A stretch of 64,000 bases of DNA. Source: Streptomyces sp. CA-210063. GTDB lineage: Bacteria; Actinomycetota; Actinomycetes; Streptomycetales; Streptomycetaceae. This document shows, in pieces, positions 1-7,690 of this stretch (position 1 is its first letter; each line of letters begins with the position of its first letter). The notes beneath the pieces were generated by a model that was not told the origin of the DNA, did not search any database, and saw nothing but the letters and a program-made list of their open reading frames with translations. Made by a program: the position numbers and the translations under genes. The stretch covers positions 62,001 through 126,000 of the forward strand of contig NZ_CP102512.1 of assembly GCF_024612015.1 (NCBI RefSeq), given 5' to 3'.

Positions 1-950
1 CACTGGCCTGCGAACCCCAGGTCGATCGGTGCGGGCCGCTTGCTCGCGATGCGGCTGAGCACCGTGTCGGCGGCGTGTGCGCCCAGTGGGCCGGCGGCCT
101 GGCAGCTCATCCGGAACGGCATGTCCGACGGTGCCGCCGAGTCCCCGGCGGCGACGATCCGCTCGTCGTCGATGCTCGTCAGGGTCTCGTCGGTGAGCAG
201 GCGGCCCAGGGTGTCGGTGCTGAGCCCGCTGCGGGCGGCCAGGTCCGGCACGCCGAACCCGGCGGTCCAGATGGTGACCTCGCTCGACAGCTCACGGCCG
301 TCGCCGAGCCGCACGGTGTCGCCGGTCACCTCCGTGACCTTCGTGTCGGGGCCCTGCAGCACGGTCACACCGAGGCCGGCCAGCCGCTCGGCGACCGAGC
401 GGCGGCCGTTCGGGTGCAGGTAGGGCCCGAGCAGCCCGCCGCAGACCAGGGTCACGGTGCGGCCCGCCTCCGCCAGTTCGGCCGCGGTCTCGATGCCGGT
501 CGGACCGGCTCCGACCACCGTCACAGGGGCCGTGGCGGGAGCGGCGTCGAGGACCGACCGCAGCCGCAGCGCCTCCTCGAACGTGGCGATCGGGTGGGCG
601 AACTCGGCCGCTCCGGGCACGCCCGGGTCGGCGCTGCCGCTGCCCACCGCGTAGAGCAGGTAGTCGTAGCCGACCGTGCCGCCGCTCGCCAGCTCCACCC
701 GGCGCCCCGTCGCGTCGATCTGGGTCACGGTGTCGACCACCAGCCGGACGCGCTCGCCCAGGACCTTCCGGTAGTCGTTGACGGCCTTGTGCGTCCCGCC
801 CGCCAGCTGGTGCAGTCGGATGCGCTCGACGAAGTCCGGGCGGGCGTTGATCAGCGTCACGGTCACGTCGTCGCGCTGCGTCAGCCGGTTGGCCGCCATG
901 ACCCCGGCGTAACCGCCGCCGATCACGACGACCTCGATGTTCTCAGCCAT
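1..950 (-). CDS. NAD(P)/FAD-dependent oxidoreductase (NDH-2-like), 3' end outside window
   Basis: The minus-strand frame starts at ATG 950 (MAENIEVVVIGGGYAGVMAA) and is open to the left edge, so the C-terminus is missing. GGGYAGVMAANRL near residue 11 is the FAD-binding GxGxxG region. VTVVGAGPTGIETAAELAE around residue 150 is the second, NAD(P)H-binding dinucleotide fold. The layout is that of the type-II NADH dehydrogenase / pyridine-nucleotide-disulfide oxidoreductase family, which passes electrons from NAD(P)H through FAD to a quinone or another acceptor. GGAG on the minus strand just upstream supports the start. It follows the SnoaL-like gene in the same direction, separated by about 95 bp holding a tandem repeat. 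The family is clear from the two Rossmann motifs; the substrate is not. Confidence 0.85.
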   Translation of the reverse strand, partial: MAENIEVVVIGGGYAGVMAANRLTQRDDVTVTLINARPDFVERIRLHQLAGGTHKAVNDYRKVLGERVRLVVDTVTQIDATGRRVELASGGTVGYDYLLYAVGSGSADPGVPGAAEFAHPIATFEEALRLRSVLDAAPATAPVTVVGAGPTGIETAAELAEAGRTVTLVCGGLLGPYLHPNGRRSVAERLAGLGVTVLQGPDTKVTEVTGDTVRLGDGRELSSEVTIWTAGFGVPDLAARSGLSTDTLGRLLTDETLTSIDDERIVAAGDSAAPSDMPFRMSCQAAGPLGAHAADTVLSRIASKRPAPIDLGFAGQ

Positions 951-985
951 GGTTTATCTCCTCCGCTTTCAGGGATGCGCACGCC

Positions 986-1020
986 AGATGTCGACTTGGC
1001 GCGCAAGATGTCGACTTGGC
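986..1020. repeat. Tandem 15-bp direct repeat (possible operator)
   Basis: AGATGTCGACTTGGC occurs twice, at 986-1000 and 1006-1020, exactly 20 bp apart and each containing the palindrome GTCGAC. It lies in the gap between the SnoaL-like gene and the flavoprotein start at 950. The spacing of two helical turns fits a regulator or dimer binding site, but no factor can be named. Confidence 0.6.
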
Positions 1021-1045
1021 ACGCCGTCACGGCGTGTGGGACGGA

Positions 1046-1492
1046 TCAGCTGAGGCGCTGCGGCGCCGAGCCGCGGAGCGGGGTGGAGTCCAGGTACCGG
1101 ACCTCGTAGACGCGTTCGCTGAACTTCCAGCCGTCGGCGGTGCGCTCGTAACGGTCGTGGTACAAGGCGTAGTTCAGGTGCGAGCTGCCGTCGCGCATCC
1201 GTCCGAACTCCTGGATGTGCGCCCGGCCGGCCGCGGTGTCGCCGTCCAGCCGGATGACGCCCGGGTGGACGTTCTGCACGAAGAACTCCCAGAGCGACTG
1301 GCCCCACTCGATCCCCGCGCGGATCTCCTCGCGGCCGACGAACTCCTTGTCGATGTGCGGCCAGCGCATGGCGCCCTCGGGCGTGAACAGCGAGACGGCG
1401 CGGTCGAAGTCACGCATCATCACCGCGTCCGTGAGCTCCGCTCGCAGCGCCTCTATCTCGACGCGATCGGCGATGGCCCGCATGTCGCCCAT
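1046..1492 (-). CDS. SnoaL-like (NTF2-fold) protein
   Basis: This 148-residue protein has the small alpha+beta barrel pattern of the SnoaL-like/NTF2 superfamily: an N-terminal helix (VEIEALRAELTDAVMMRDFD), then LFTPEGAMRWP, a GREEIRAGIEWG helix, and a beta-rich C-terminal half ending in WKFSERVYEVRYLDS. Members are small cyclases, isomerases, dehydratases or non-catalytic pockets, often next to oxidoreductases. I prefer ATG 1492 because the strong ribosome site GGGGAGGG lies just inside the longer reading that starts at 1507. It is divergent from the LysR gene and upstream of the flavoprotein, so the three may form a small regulated unit. The substrate is unknown. Confidence 0.7.
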   Translation of the reverse strand: MGDMRAIADRVEIEALRAELTDAVMMRDFDRAVSLFTPEGAMRWPHIDKEFVGREEIRAGIEWGQSLWEFFVQNVHPGVIRLDGDTAAGRAHIQEFGRMRDGSSHLNYALYHDRYERTADGWKFSERVYEVRYLDSTPLRGSAPQRLS

Positions 1493-1605
1493 CGGTTCCC
1501 TCCCCATCCATGTGTGCGTCAGGCGCGTGCCGCCTGGCTGGTGGTGATGGATCCAGCATCGGCGCGGGCGGCCGGCGGAACAATGTAAGGTTCCTTGGGC
1601 TATTC

Positions 1606-1621
1606 ATAATGTGGCGGTTAT
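1606..1621. promoter_or_regulatory. Candidate LysR-type operator
   Basis: ATAA-N8-TTAT is a 16-bp interrupted palindrome of the T-N11-A class used by LysR regulators. It lies 20 bp before the LysR start and within the divergent promoter region shared with the SnoaL-like gene. This is the usual place for autoregulation plus control of the divergent target. Assignment is by pattern and position only. Confidence 0.4.
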
Positions 1622-1640
1622 GCATGGGTGGGGGTTGTGC

Positions 1641-2531
1641 ATGGAGCTGCGTGACATCGAGATCTTCCTGACCCTGGCCGAGGAACTGCACTTCGGCCGC
1701 ACCGCGGAGCGGCTTCATGTGTCCCAGGCCCGCGTCAGCCAGGCCATCGCCAAGCAGGAACGGCGCCTCGGCGTCGTCCTGTTCGACCGCTCAAGCCGAC
1801 GCGTCGCCCTGACCCCGGTCGGCCGGCGTCTGCGCGAGGACCTCCAGCAAGCCGTCGACCTCCTCCGGGAGGGGCTCGCCCGCGCCGAAGCGGCCGGCGC
1901 GGCGACGGGGCAGACCCTGCGCCTGGGTGTGTTCGGCCATGCCGGCCACGAACTGCGCCCCCTCATCGAGGCCTTCCGCTCCCGCCACCCCGGCAGCGAT
2001 GTCCAGTTCGGCGAGATCAACGGCAGCGATCCGTTCGGCGCGCTGCGCACCGGAGAGCACGACGCGCACGTGCTGTGGCTTCCGGTGGCCGAACCGGACC
2101 TCACGGTCGGTCCGACCGTGCTGACCGGAGGCCGCGTGCTCGCCGTGGCGGCAGACCATCCGCTGGCCGAGCGCGGCACCGCGTCGCTGGAAGACCTCGG
2201 CGACAACCATGTCGTCGACCTCGGCCCCGGCGCCCCCGAGTACTGGGTCACGGCCATGGTCCCCACGCGTACGCCGCTCGGCCGCCGTATCCCGCGCGGG
2301 CCCGCCGCGCGGACTTTCCACGAGGTTCTCTCCCTGGTCGCCTCCGGACAGTGCGTCCACCCGCTGGGCGAGATCGCCGCCCGCTACAACCGTCCCCCCG
2401 GCATCGTCTTCCTCCCCGTTCACGACGCCCCCACCATGCACTGGGCCCTCACGTGGCGATCCACCGCCGACGGCCCCACCCTCCGCGCACTGGCCCAGAC
2501 CGCCGCCGACCTCGGTCCCATCTCCATGTGA
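1641..2531 (+). CDS. LysR-family transcriptional regulator
   Basis: The protein is 296 residues with the standard LysR layout. The N-terminal winged HTH reads MELRDIEIFLTLAEELHFGR followed by TAERLHVSQARVSQAIAKQE (residues 1-60), then a linker helix and a substrate-binding domain beginning at TLRLGVFGHAGHELRP (about residue 92). ATG 1641 is chosen over the in-frame ATG at 1611 because LysR proteins start at this MELR position. It is divergent from the SnoaL-like/flavoprotein unit, which is its most likely target. The effector molecule is unknown. Confidence 0.88.
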   Translation: MELRDIEIFLTLAEELHFGRTAERLHVSQARVSQAIAKQERRLGVVLFDRSSRRVALTPVGRRLREDLQQAVDLLREGLARAEAAGAATGQTLRLGVFGHAGHELRPLIEAFRSRHPGSDVQFGEINGSDPFGALRTGEHDAHVLWLPVAEPDLTVGPTVLTGGRVLAVAADHPLAERGTASLEDLGDNHVVDLGPGAPEYWVTAMVPTRTPLGRRIPRGPAARTFHEVLSLVASGQCVHPLGEIAARYNRPPGIVFLPVHDAPTMHWALTWRSTADGPTLRALAQTAADLGPISM

Positions 2532-2618
2532 CAGCGGATGACGGGCAGTTGATGGTTGCCGCTGCTGGACGCCAGGCCGGGCCCCAGCGATGGAGTGGCG
2601 TCTGCGCAACGTCAGCGC

Positions 2619-3089
2619 CTACCTGACGGTGTTCACCCGAAGCACCCCCGGACCGCGCAACGGGAGCGTCCGGCTGAGGACGAGGTTGGTGGTGGTGCTC
2701 CCGAACTCGGCCAGCTCGTCAACGATCTCCTCCAGGTGGGCCATCGACGTGGCCACCACCTTCATGACGTAGCAGTCGTCTCCGGTGGTGCGAAGGCACT
2801 CCAGGATCTCCGAGCGCTCCTCCAGCAGCCGGCGCAGCGGCTGGTGCCGGGTTCCCGGCCCCGGGTACTTGAGCCGGACCACCGCCATCACCGGGTAACC
2901 GGTCCGCTCCGGGTTCACCTCCGCCCGGTACCCAGTGATCACCCCGGCCTCCTCGAGCCGACGCACCCGCTCCTTGGTCGCCGACGCGCTCAGGTTCACC
3001 CGCCGCGCCAGCTCGGTGAACGGGATCCGGCCGTCCCGTTGGACTTCTGCCAGGATCGCCCAGTCCGTCACGTCGAGACTCTCGGTCAT
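2619..3089 (-). CDS. Lrp/AsnC-family transcriptional regulator
   Basis: This 156-residue protein has an AsnC-type winged HTH (DVTDWAILAEVQRDGRIPF, then ELARRVNLSASATKERVRRL, residues 6-50) and a C-terminal RAM/ligand-binding domain (YPVMAVVRLKYPG, CLRTTGDDCYVMKVVA). Length and layout are standard for the family, which forms octamers and responds to amino acids or other small ligands. It is divergent from the F420-type oxidoreductase gene about 95 bp away, suggesting that it regulates that gene pair and itself. Confidence 0.88.
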   Translation of the reverse strand: MTESLDVTDWAILAEVQRDGRIPFTELARRVNLSASATKERVRRLEEAGVITGYRAEVNPERTGYPVMAVVRLKYPGPGTRHQPLRRLLEERSEILECLRTTGDDCYVMKVVATSMAHLEEIVDELAEFGSTTTNLVLSRTLPLRGPGVLRVNTVR

Positions 3090-3184
3090 ACGCCCATTCT
3101 ACCGGCGGATCCACGGCCGAACCGCCTCTGAACAGGCGAGAATCCCTTCTGGCGACCCATACGCCCTGCCTAGGGTTGGGCCCT

Positions 3185-4060
3185 ATGAAGATCGGAGTGA
3201 ACGTCCCCAATTTCGGCCCGGGCACCGACCCCGGAGTGTTGCGAAGCTGGGCCCAGACCGTGGAGGGCCTGGGCTTCGACCTACTGATGATCTCGGACCA
3301 CATAGCCATTACGCCGGATGTCGCCGAGCGCTACCCGGCCCCCTTCTACGAGCCCTTCACCACCTTGTCCTGGCTGGCCAGCCTCACCACCCGTATCCAG
3401 CTCGGCACGACAGTCCTCATCGCTCCCTACCGGCACCCGCTGCTCACCGCCCGAATGGCGGCCAATCTGAATGAGCTGAGCGGCGGCCGGCTGATCCTCG
3501 GCGTGGGAGTGGGCTGGGCGCGGCAGGAGTTCACCGCCCTCGACATCCCGTTCTCACAGCGCGGACAGCTGACCGACAGCCACCTGCGGGACATCCGGGC
3601 CGCCTGGAAGGACACCGCCTCATACGGAGACCGCCGGATCCCGGTGTGGGTCGGCGGCAACAGCGACGCGGGGCTGCGCCGGGCCGTACGACTCGGAGCC
3701 GCATGGCATCCGCTGCACCCCACCATGCCGTGGCTGCGCGAAGCCGCAGGCAGGCTGCAGACGTACACGGACGAGCAACACTTGCCCGTGCCCGCCCTGG
3801 CTCCCCGCATCGCCCTGCGACTCACCAAGGAACCGGTCGACGGAGCGGGACGGCTCGCCGGTGAGGGCACCATCGACCAGATCATGGACGACCTCGACCA
3901 ACTGCGGCTGCTGGGCGCCAAGTCCGTCGTCCTCGACACCTACCAGGGCGACCCCCACGCGACATGTCACCCGCAGGCGGCCTGGCAAGCCCTCGCCACC
4001 GTGGCCGTGCACCTTCTCCCGCCCAACACCCCACCCCGCACCACGATGGAGCAGTCATGA
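3185..4060 (+). CDS. LLM-class F420-dependent oxidoreductase
   Basis: The 291-residue protein has the TIM-barrel signature of luciferase-like monooxygenases/F420-dependent reductases: MKIGVNVPNFGPG at the N-terminus, ISDHIAITPD, TRIQLGTTVLIAPYRHPLL, LSGGRLILGVGVGWARQEF and RIPVWVGGNSDAGLRRA. These segments line the F420/FMN site. ATG 3185 is preferred to the upstream TTG at 3176 because the conserved strand begins at MKIG. The stop overlaps the next gene by ATGA, so it is translationally coupled to the deaminase, and it is divergent from the Lrp regulator. The substrate is unknown. Confidence 0.85.
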   Translation: MKIGVNVPNFGPGTDPGVLRSWAQTVEGLGFDLLMISDHIAITPDVAERYPAPFYEPFTTLSWLASLTTRIQLGTTVLIAPYRHPLLTARMAANLNELSGGRLILGVGVGWARQEFTALDIPFSQRGQLTDSHLRDIRAAWKDTASYGDRRIPVWVGGNSDAGLRRAVRLGAAWHPLHPTMPWLREAAGRLQTYTDEQHLPVPALAPRIALRLTKEPVDGAGRLAGEGTIDQIMDDLDQLRLLGAKSVVLDTYQGDPHATCHPQAAWQALATVAVHLLPPNTPPRTTMEQS

Positions 4061-4485
4061 CCACACCCGACGACCACACCCTCCTCCGACAGGCCATCTC
4101 TCTCGCGGCCAAGGCACGCACGAGCGGCAACCCGCCCTTTGGATCTCTGTTGGCAGGACCGGACGGGACGATCCTGGCCGAGGAGCACAACACCACCCTC
4201 ACCGACAACGACGTCACCGCACACCCGGAACTCAAATTGGCGAGGTGGGCCGCAAGAGAACTCGACGCGCAGACGGCGGCAGGCACCACCATGTACACCA
4301 GCTGCCAGCCGTGTGGGATGTGCAATGCCGTCATCCAATGGGCAGGACTGCGGCGAGTGGTGTTCGCCCTGTCCAACGAACAGCTCCTGGACATCAGGCC
4401 GGGCAGCAGCCGACCGCCCGTGCCGCAGGACGGCCCCGCGCTGCTCGACGAGGTACGGGCCGCGGTCGAGCCCTACTACCGCTGA
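4057..4485 (+). CDS. Nucleoside/cytidine-deaminase-fold protein
   Basis: This 142-residue protein has the zinc deaminase motifs TAHPELK (the H-x-E catalytic motif, about residue 53) and SCQPCGMC (PCxxC, about residue 87). NPPFGSLLA near the N-terminus is typical of guanine deaminase/TadA-like enzymes. Members deaminate free bases, nucleosides or tRNA adenosine. TadA proper is usually a housekeeping gene elsewhere, so a salvage or biosynthetic deaminase is more likely here. The start overlaps the oxidoreductase stop by ATGA. Confidence 0.82.
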   Translation: MTTPDDHTLLRQAISLAAKARTSGNPPFGSLLAGPDGTILAEEHNTTLTDNDVTAHPELKLARWAARELDAQTAAGTTMYTSCQPCGMCNAVIQWAGLRRVVFALSNEQLLDIRPGSSRPPVPQDGPALLDEVRAAVEPYYR

Positions 4486-4557
4486 CCGCCGGGCCCAGGG
4501 CAGAGCCCGCCACCAGCGGAACGCACCTGGGTACGCTCGCCCCTCCAAAGGAGCCAC

Positions 4558-4693
4558 ACCTATGGAACGGCCAGCGTGATAGCCCACACCGTGGACGGCC
4601 ACGACGCGGAGGGGACAGGACGTGTGGTGAGGTCCCATACGCGGACGGTGTTGTCGTCGCTTCCGGTGACGGCGATGGGCCGGTCGTCGACCT
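4558..4693 (-). pseudogene. WD40-repeat protein, C-terminal remnant
   Basis: Read on the minus strand, 4693-4560 encodes VDDRPIAVTGSDDNTVRVWD followed by a short tail ending in a TAG stop near 4560. The GSDDNTVRVWD segment is the end of a canonical WD40 blade. An in-frame TAG lies immediately upstream, and no longer reading exists on that side. This is therefore only the last blade of a beta-propeller gene, presumably destroyed when the neighbouring IS630 material arrived. Confidence 0.65.
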
Positions 4694-4749
4694 AATCCGG
4701 CCGGTTACCCTTGCACGCCAGCCCGGGCCATCGCCTCAGCAAGGCGGGC

Positions 4750-5374
4750 GGCCACGCCTGCCGGTGCAGGAGACCTGGCCGCGGGTAAGAGCATCGCGGC
4801 GGAGCGCGGCGCCTGGATCGTCTTTGAGGACGAGGCCGGGCAGTCGATGACTCCGCCGCGTGCCAGGACCTGGGGTCGGGTGGGTCAGACCCCGGTCGTG
4901 CGGGTGCGGGGCCGGGGCTCCGGGCGGGTGTCGATGGCGGGCATGGCCTGCTTCAAGCCGGGCCGGCGGTCCCGGCTCATCTATGCGATCCGCGAGTATC
5001 GGGGCCGTAAGGACGAGCCGAAGGGCTTCGGCTGGCGGGATTTCCGCGACCTGGTCGTCCGCGCTCGTACCCAGCTCGGGGGCCCGATCGTGCTGGTCTG
5101 GGACAACGTCCGCCTCCACCTGACCGCCGGTATGAAGGAATTCATCGACGCGAATGCCGAGTGGCTGACCATGTTCCAACTCCCGGCTTACGCCCCTGAC
5201 CTCAATCCGACCGAGGGCATCTGGGCGCTGGTCAAGCGCGACCTGGGCAACCTGGCTGCCGCGGACCTCGGTGAGATCACCAGAGCCGCGAAACGTCGAC
5301 TCAAGGGGATCCAGTACCGCCCCGACCTCGTCGACGGCTGCATCGCTGCCACCGGCCTGAGCCTGGACGGCTGA
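4750..5374 (+). pseudogene. IS630-family transposase, frameshifted 3' portion
   Basis: The C-terminal catalytic half of an IS630-type DDE transposase is readable: GAWIVFEDEAG (first Asp region), PIVLVWDNVRLHLT (second Asp) and LPAYAPDLNPTEGIWALVKR (final acidic residue and the family's NPxE signature). The upstream peptide VQETWPRV is in a different frame from the following KSIAAERGAW, so about one base has been lost near 4785. The N-terminal HTH half is absent. ATG 4847 opens the longest intact stretch (175 residues). It cannot make a complete transposase. Confidence 0.8.
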
Positions 5375-5397
5375 CCGGAGCGGGGACCAGTCCCAGA

Positions 5398-5907
5398 TCA
5401 CCCATCCCAGTCCGCGTAGTCCCCGATCGCCACGTCGTCGCAGAAGGTCTCCCAGAACCCGTCGTGAACGAGAGCAGTCTCGTCGATGCGGGAGACGAGA
5501 TCGCGCAGCTCTTCCGCCACCTCCTCGCATCTCTCCTCGTCGCCCTCTGCATAGAACGGGAAGCGTGCGATCACGGCCGCGACGGATCGGTTGAAGGCGC
5601 CGAGGTCTCTGTTCACGTGACTGACTGTCGCTGACTCGGTCATGGGAATCTGCACCAGGTGACCACTGGCCACGTCGACGGCGATGCGTCCAAACAGGCC
5701 ACTCGTCGCGATGGCGACCAGCCCCCGCTCACCGATGCCTCCGAAGTACACCGGCTCGCTCAGCGGCCGGTACTCGTATCCGATGAACCCGCCTGGGATG
5801 CCAGTCTCCCTGAGATCGACAGCGATCTGGGTGGGCACCTCGGGTGGGGCCTCAATGGAGACCAAGACGAACTCGGGCTTCGGCAACTGCGGCAGGGGCT
5901 GACTCAC
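5398..5907 (-). CDS. Hypothetical protein, possibly SUKH-4-like
   Basis: The 169-residue protein has no recognised catalytic motif. The pattern YFGGIGERGLVAIATSG, then GRIAVDVASGHLVQIP, then VNRDLGAFNRSVAAVIARFP resembles the SUKH-4 fold, whose members serve as immunity proteins to bacterial toxins or as SMI1/KNR4 relatives. The acidic C-terminus (FCDDVAIGDYADWDG) would suit a nuclease-inhibiting role, which is inference. GTG 5907 is chosen because GGGAGAGG lies just upstream; a longer reading begins at 5943. No toxin gene is adjacent. Confidence 0.5.
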   Translation of the reverse strand: MSQPLPQLPKPEFVLVSIEAPPEVPTQIAVDLRETGIPGGFIGYEYRPLSEPVYFGGIGERGLVAIATSGLFGRIAVDVASGHLVQIPMTESATVSHVNRDLGAFNRSVAAVIARFPFYAEGDEERCEEVAEELRDLVSRIDETALVHDGFWETFCDDVAIGDYADWDG

Positions 5908-6166
5908 GGGAGGATCCTCTCCCGACGGACAGCCCGGCAACACCCAAAGGCCCGCGAGACGGGCGACTCAGGCCGGTCGACCGGTCCCGACATCACCCAA
6001 TCAAGTGCAGTAGCTGACAGAGCGGAGGCCGGGACCTGTGACTTTGATTGTTAGTTGGCGGATTTGAATTCTGGTTGGCGGGCGAAGATCTGGTGACTGA
6101 GGGTGCGTGTGACTGGTCGCGATACCTGTCACCGGCGCCAGTACGGCGGGCTGCCATGATGCCGAG

Positions 6167-6619
6167 ATGGCCCACGACATAGTGTTCTTCCTCGCTCCCG
6201 ACGACGAGACTGCCGCTGCGACGCGCCTGCAGGGACCTGGTCGGGCCTTTGAGTCTGTGACCTGCCGTTTCATCGAGCCAGACAGTGCCATCGCCGAGTG
6301 GGACATGTACTTCGAGGAGCCCTCGGCCGAGGTCCCGCCGCTTGAGCAGCTCCTTGGGTGGTCGTGGCCGGATTGGGTCACCGCCCCCTTGAACGATGGC
6401 GTTGAGGTATTCGCTCTACCGCAGCGGTTGACCCGGGCGTTGGCCAATGCCGGCCCCACCGAACTGGAGGAGCTAGCAGGTCGCTGGACCACGAGACTCA
6501 AATCTGCCGACGGGGACGATATGACCGACGATGATCTACTGGCGGTACTGCAGGGAGTTGCCCGGCTCGCGGCGTCGGCGGTGAGCACGGGTGGTGGCCT
6601 CTACAGCTGGAGCTTCTGA
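6167..6619 (+). CDS. Hypothetical protein, 150 residues
   Basis: I do not recognise this family. The protein starts MAHDIVFFLAPDDETAAATR and is acidic, without signal peptide, membrane segment or cysteine motif. A tryptophan-rich stretch (LGWSWPDWVTAPLNDGVEVF) lies mid-protein, and predicted helices follow. It stands alone between the SUKH-like gene and the GTGACAA repeat region. Confidence 0.5.
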   Translation: MAHDIVFFLAPDDETAAATRLQGPGRAFESVTCRFIEPDSAIAEWDMYFEEPSAEVPPLEQLLGWSWPDWVTAPLNDGVEVFALPQRLTRALANAGPTELEELAGRWTTRLKSADGDDMTDDDLLAVLQGVARLAASAVSTGGGLYSWSF

Positions 6620-6666
6620 CCGTCCGGTGGAACCTTTTTCGAGCAGTGGAATCGCCGTCCGCTTCG

Positions 6667-6744
6667 GTGACAACTGAGCTGACAAGCCGCAGCAGGTGAC
6701 AACAAGACCGACCATCTGGTGACAAGCAGCGTGACCACTGAGCT
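6667..6744 (+). repeat. Cluster of GTGACAA-type repeats
   Basis: GTGACAACTGAGCT (6667-6680), GTGACAACAAG (6696-6706), GTGACAAG (6719-6726) and GTGACCACTGAGCT (6731-6744) lie within 80 bp. The first and last agree at 13 of 14 positions. Multiple short direct repeats of this kind occur at ends of IS21/IS481-type elements, and the surroundings are rich in IS debris. No transposase for such an element is present here. Confidence 0.45.
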
Positions 6745-6875
6745 ACTGAAGCCCAGGTCGGCCGCTGAGCCGGTGCCATCCATCTCGACCAGTCACAGTG
6801 CGGTCGCCAGCGGAAGGCTGAAGGACAGGAAAACGTTCGCGGCCTTGGGCGGACGCTTCTAGCCTGCGTCAGGTG

Positions 6876-7412
6876 ATGACAGCTGACGACGTGTTGTTCG
6901 TCCTCGCCCTGCTACGACAGGCGAAGGCGGACGTCTGGATCGGCGGAGGATGGGGGATCGACTCTCTGATCGGCGAGCAGACGCGAGACCACCGCGACCT
7001 GGACCTGATGCACCGCCAGGACCAGGAAAACGCCGTGTTGACTGCCCTCCAGGAGGCCGGTTTCGTTGAGACCCTGAACTGGAGGCCCATCCGATTCGTC
7101 GTGACGGCACCGGACGGACGAGAGATCGACCTCCACCCGCTGGTCTTCGCCGACGACGGCTCAGCAGTGCAGGCATCACCCGAACCCGAGCGTCCCTTCA
7201 CCTACCCGTCCTCATGCTTCGTGACAGGCACCATCCACGGGACGCCAGTCCCGTGCTTGTCCGCCGAACAGCAGGTCTACTTCCACCAGGGCTACGAGCC
7301 CTCGGAACGCGATCGTCACGACATGGCGCAACTCCGCCGCGCCTTCGGCATCAGCAGCCCGGATGCCCTCGCGCGCTGGGTGAACGCCCAGGACCCGAAC
7401 TGCACTCCGTGA
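6876..7412 (+). CDS. Aminoglycoside/lincosamide nucleotidyltransferase-like protein
   Basis: WIGGGWGIDSLIGEQTRDHRD followed by DLM is the nucleotidyltransferase signature: a GG-W motif, then the Asp residues that bind Mg-NTP. It is shared with ANT(2'')/LinB-type resistance enzymes that adenylylate aminoglycosides or lincosamides. EIDLHPLVF provides the third acidic residue. At about 178 residues it is near the usual minimal length. The last 15-20 codons run antisense through IS3 transposase sequence, so the original C-terminus may have been replaced. Many actinobacterial homologues have no proven resistance function. An ATG at 6876 is preferred to the adjacent GTG at 6873. Confidence 0.7.
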   Translation: MTADDVLFVLALLRQAKADVWIGGGWGIDSLIGEQTRDHRDLDLMHRQDQENAVLTALQEAGFVETLNWRPIRFVVTAPDGREIDLHPLVFADDGSAVQASPEPERPFTYPSSCFVTGTIHGTPVPCLSAEQQVYFHQGYEPSERDRHDMAQLRRAFGISSPDALARWVNAQDPNCTP

Positions 7413-7690
7413 TCGGAGTGGATGATGGTGCCACCCGGCCGCGGGGAACGGTTGCCGATGGCCATGGCCAGGGCGTTGGTCGTCAGTGCCGCGGTGGGTG
7501 AGGCGTCGATCGACCAGCCCACCACACGCCGCGAGAACGTGTCCAGGACGACCGCGCAGTACACCTTGCCCTCAAAGGTGGGGTGCTCGGTGATGTCCGT
7601 GACCCATAGCTGGTCCCGGGCGTGACGGGTGAAGTTCCGCTCCACCAGGTCGGTGACGGATGGGGTCACGTGCTTGGCGCGAGGGCGCCG
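7345..7690 (-). pseudogene. IS3-family transposase (integrase core) fragment
   Basis: On the minus strand 7690 to about 7350 encodes RRPRAKHVTPSVTDLVERNF, LWVTDITEHPTFEGKVYCAV, DTFSRRVVGWSID, HSDHGVQFGSWAFTQRARAS and GL. These contain the first two catalytic Asp residues of an rve/DDE core (TDIT and HSDHG). The N-terminal HTH/HTH_21 part and the final Glu region are missing. One edge meets the nucleotidyltransferase gene near 7350 and the other meets a DnaE fragment near 7690, so both junctions look like insertion or deletion scars. Confidence 0.8.

Noticed and set aside
3861..4850. Plus-strand frame over the deaminase and the WD40 remnant
   Set aside because: It is out of frame with the deaminase motifs. 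Only its last part, containing QETWPRV, is meaningful, as the frameshifted upstream piece of the IS630 transposase.
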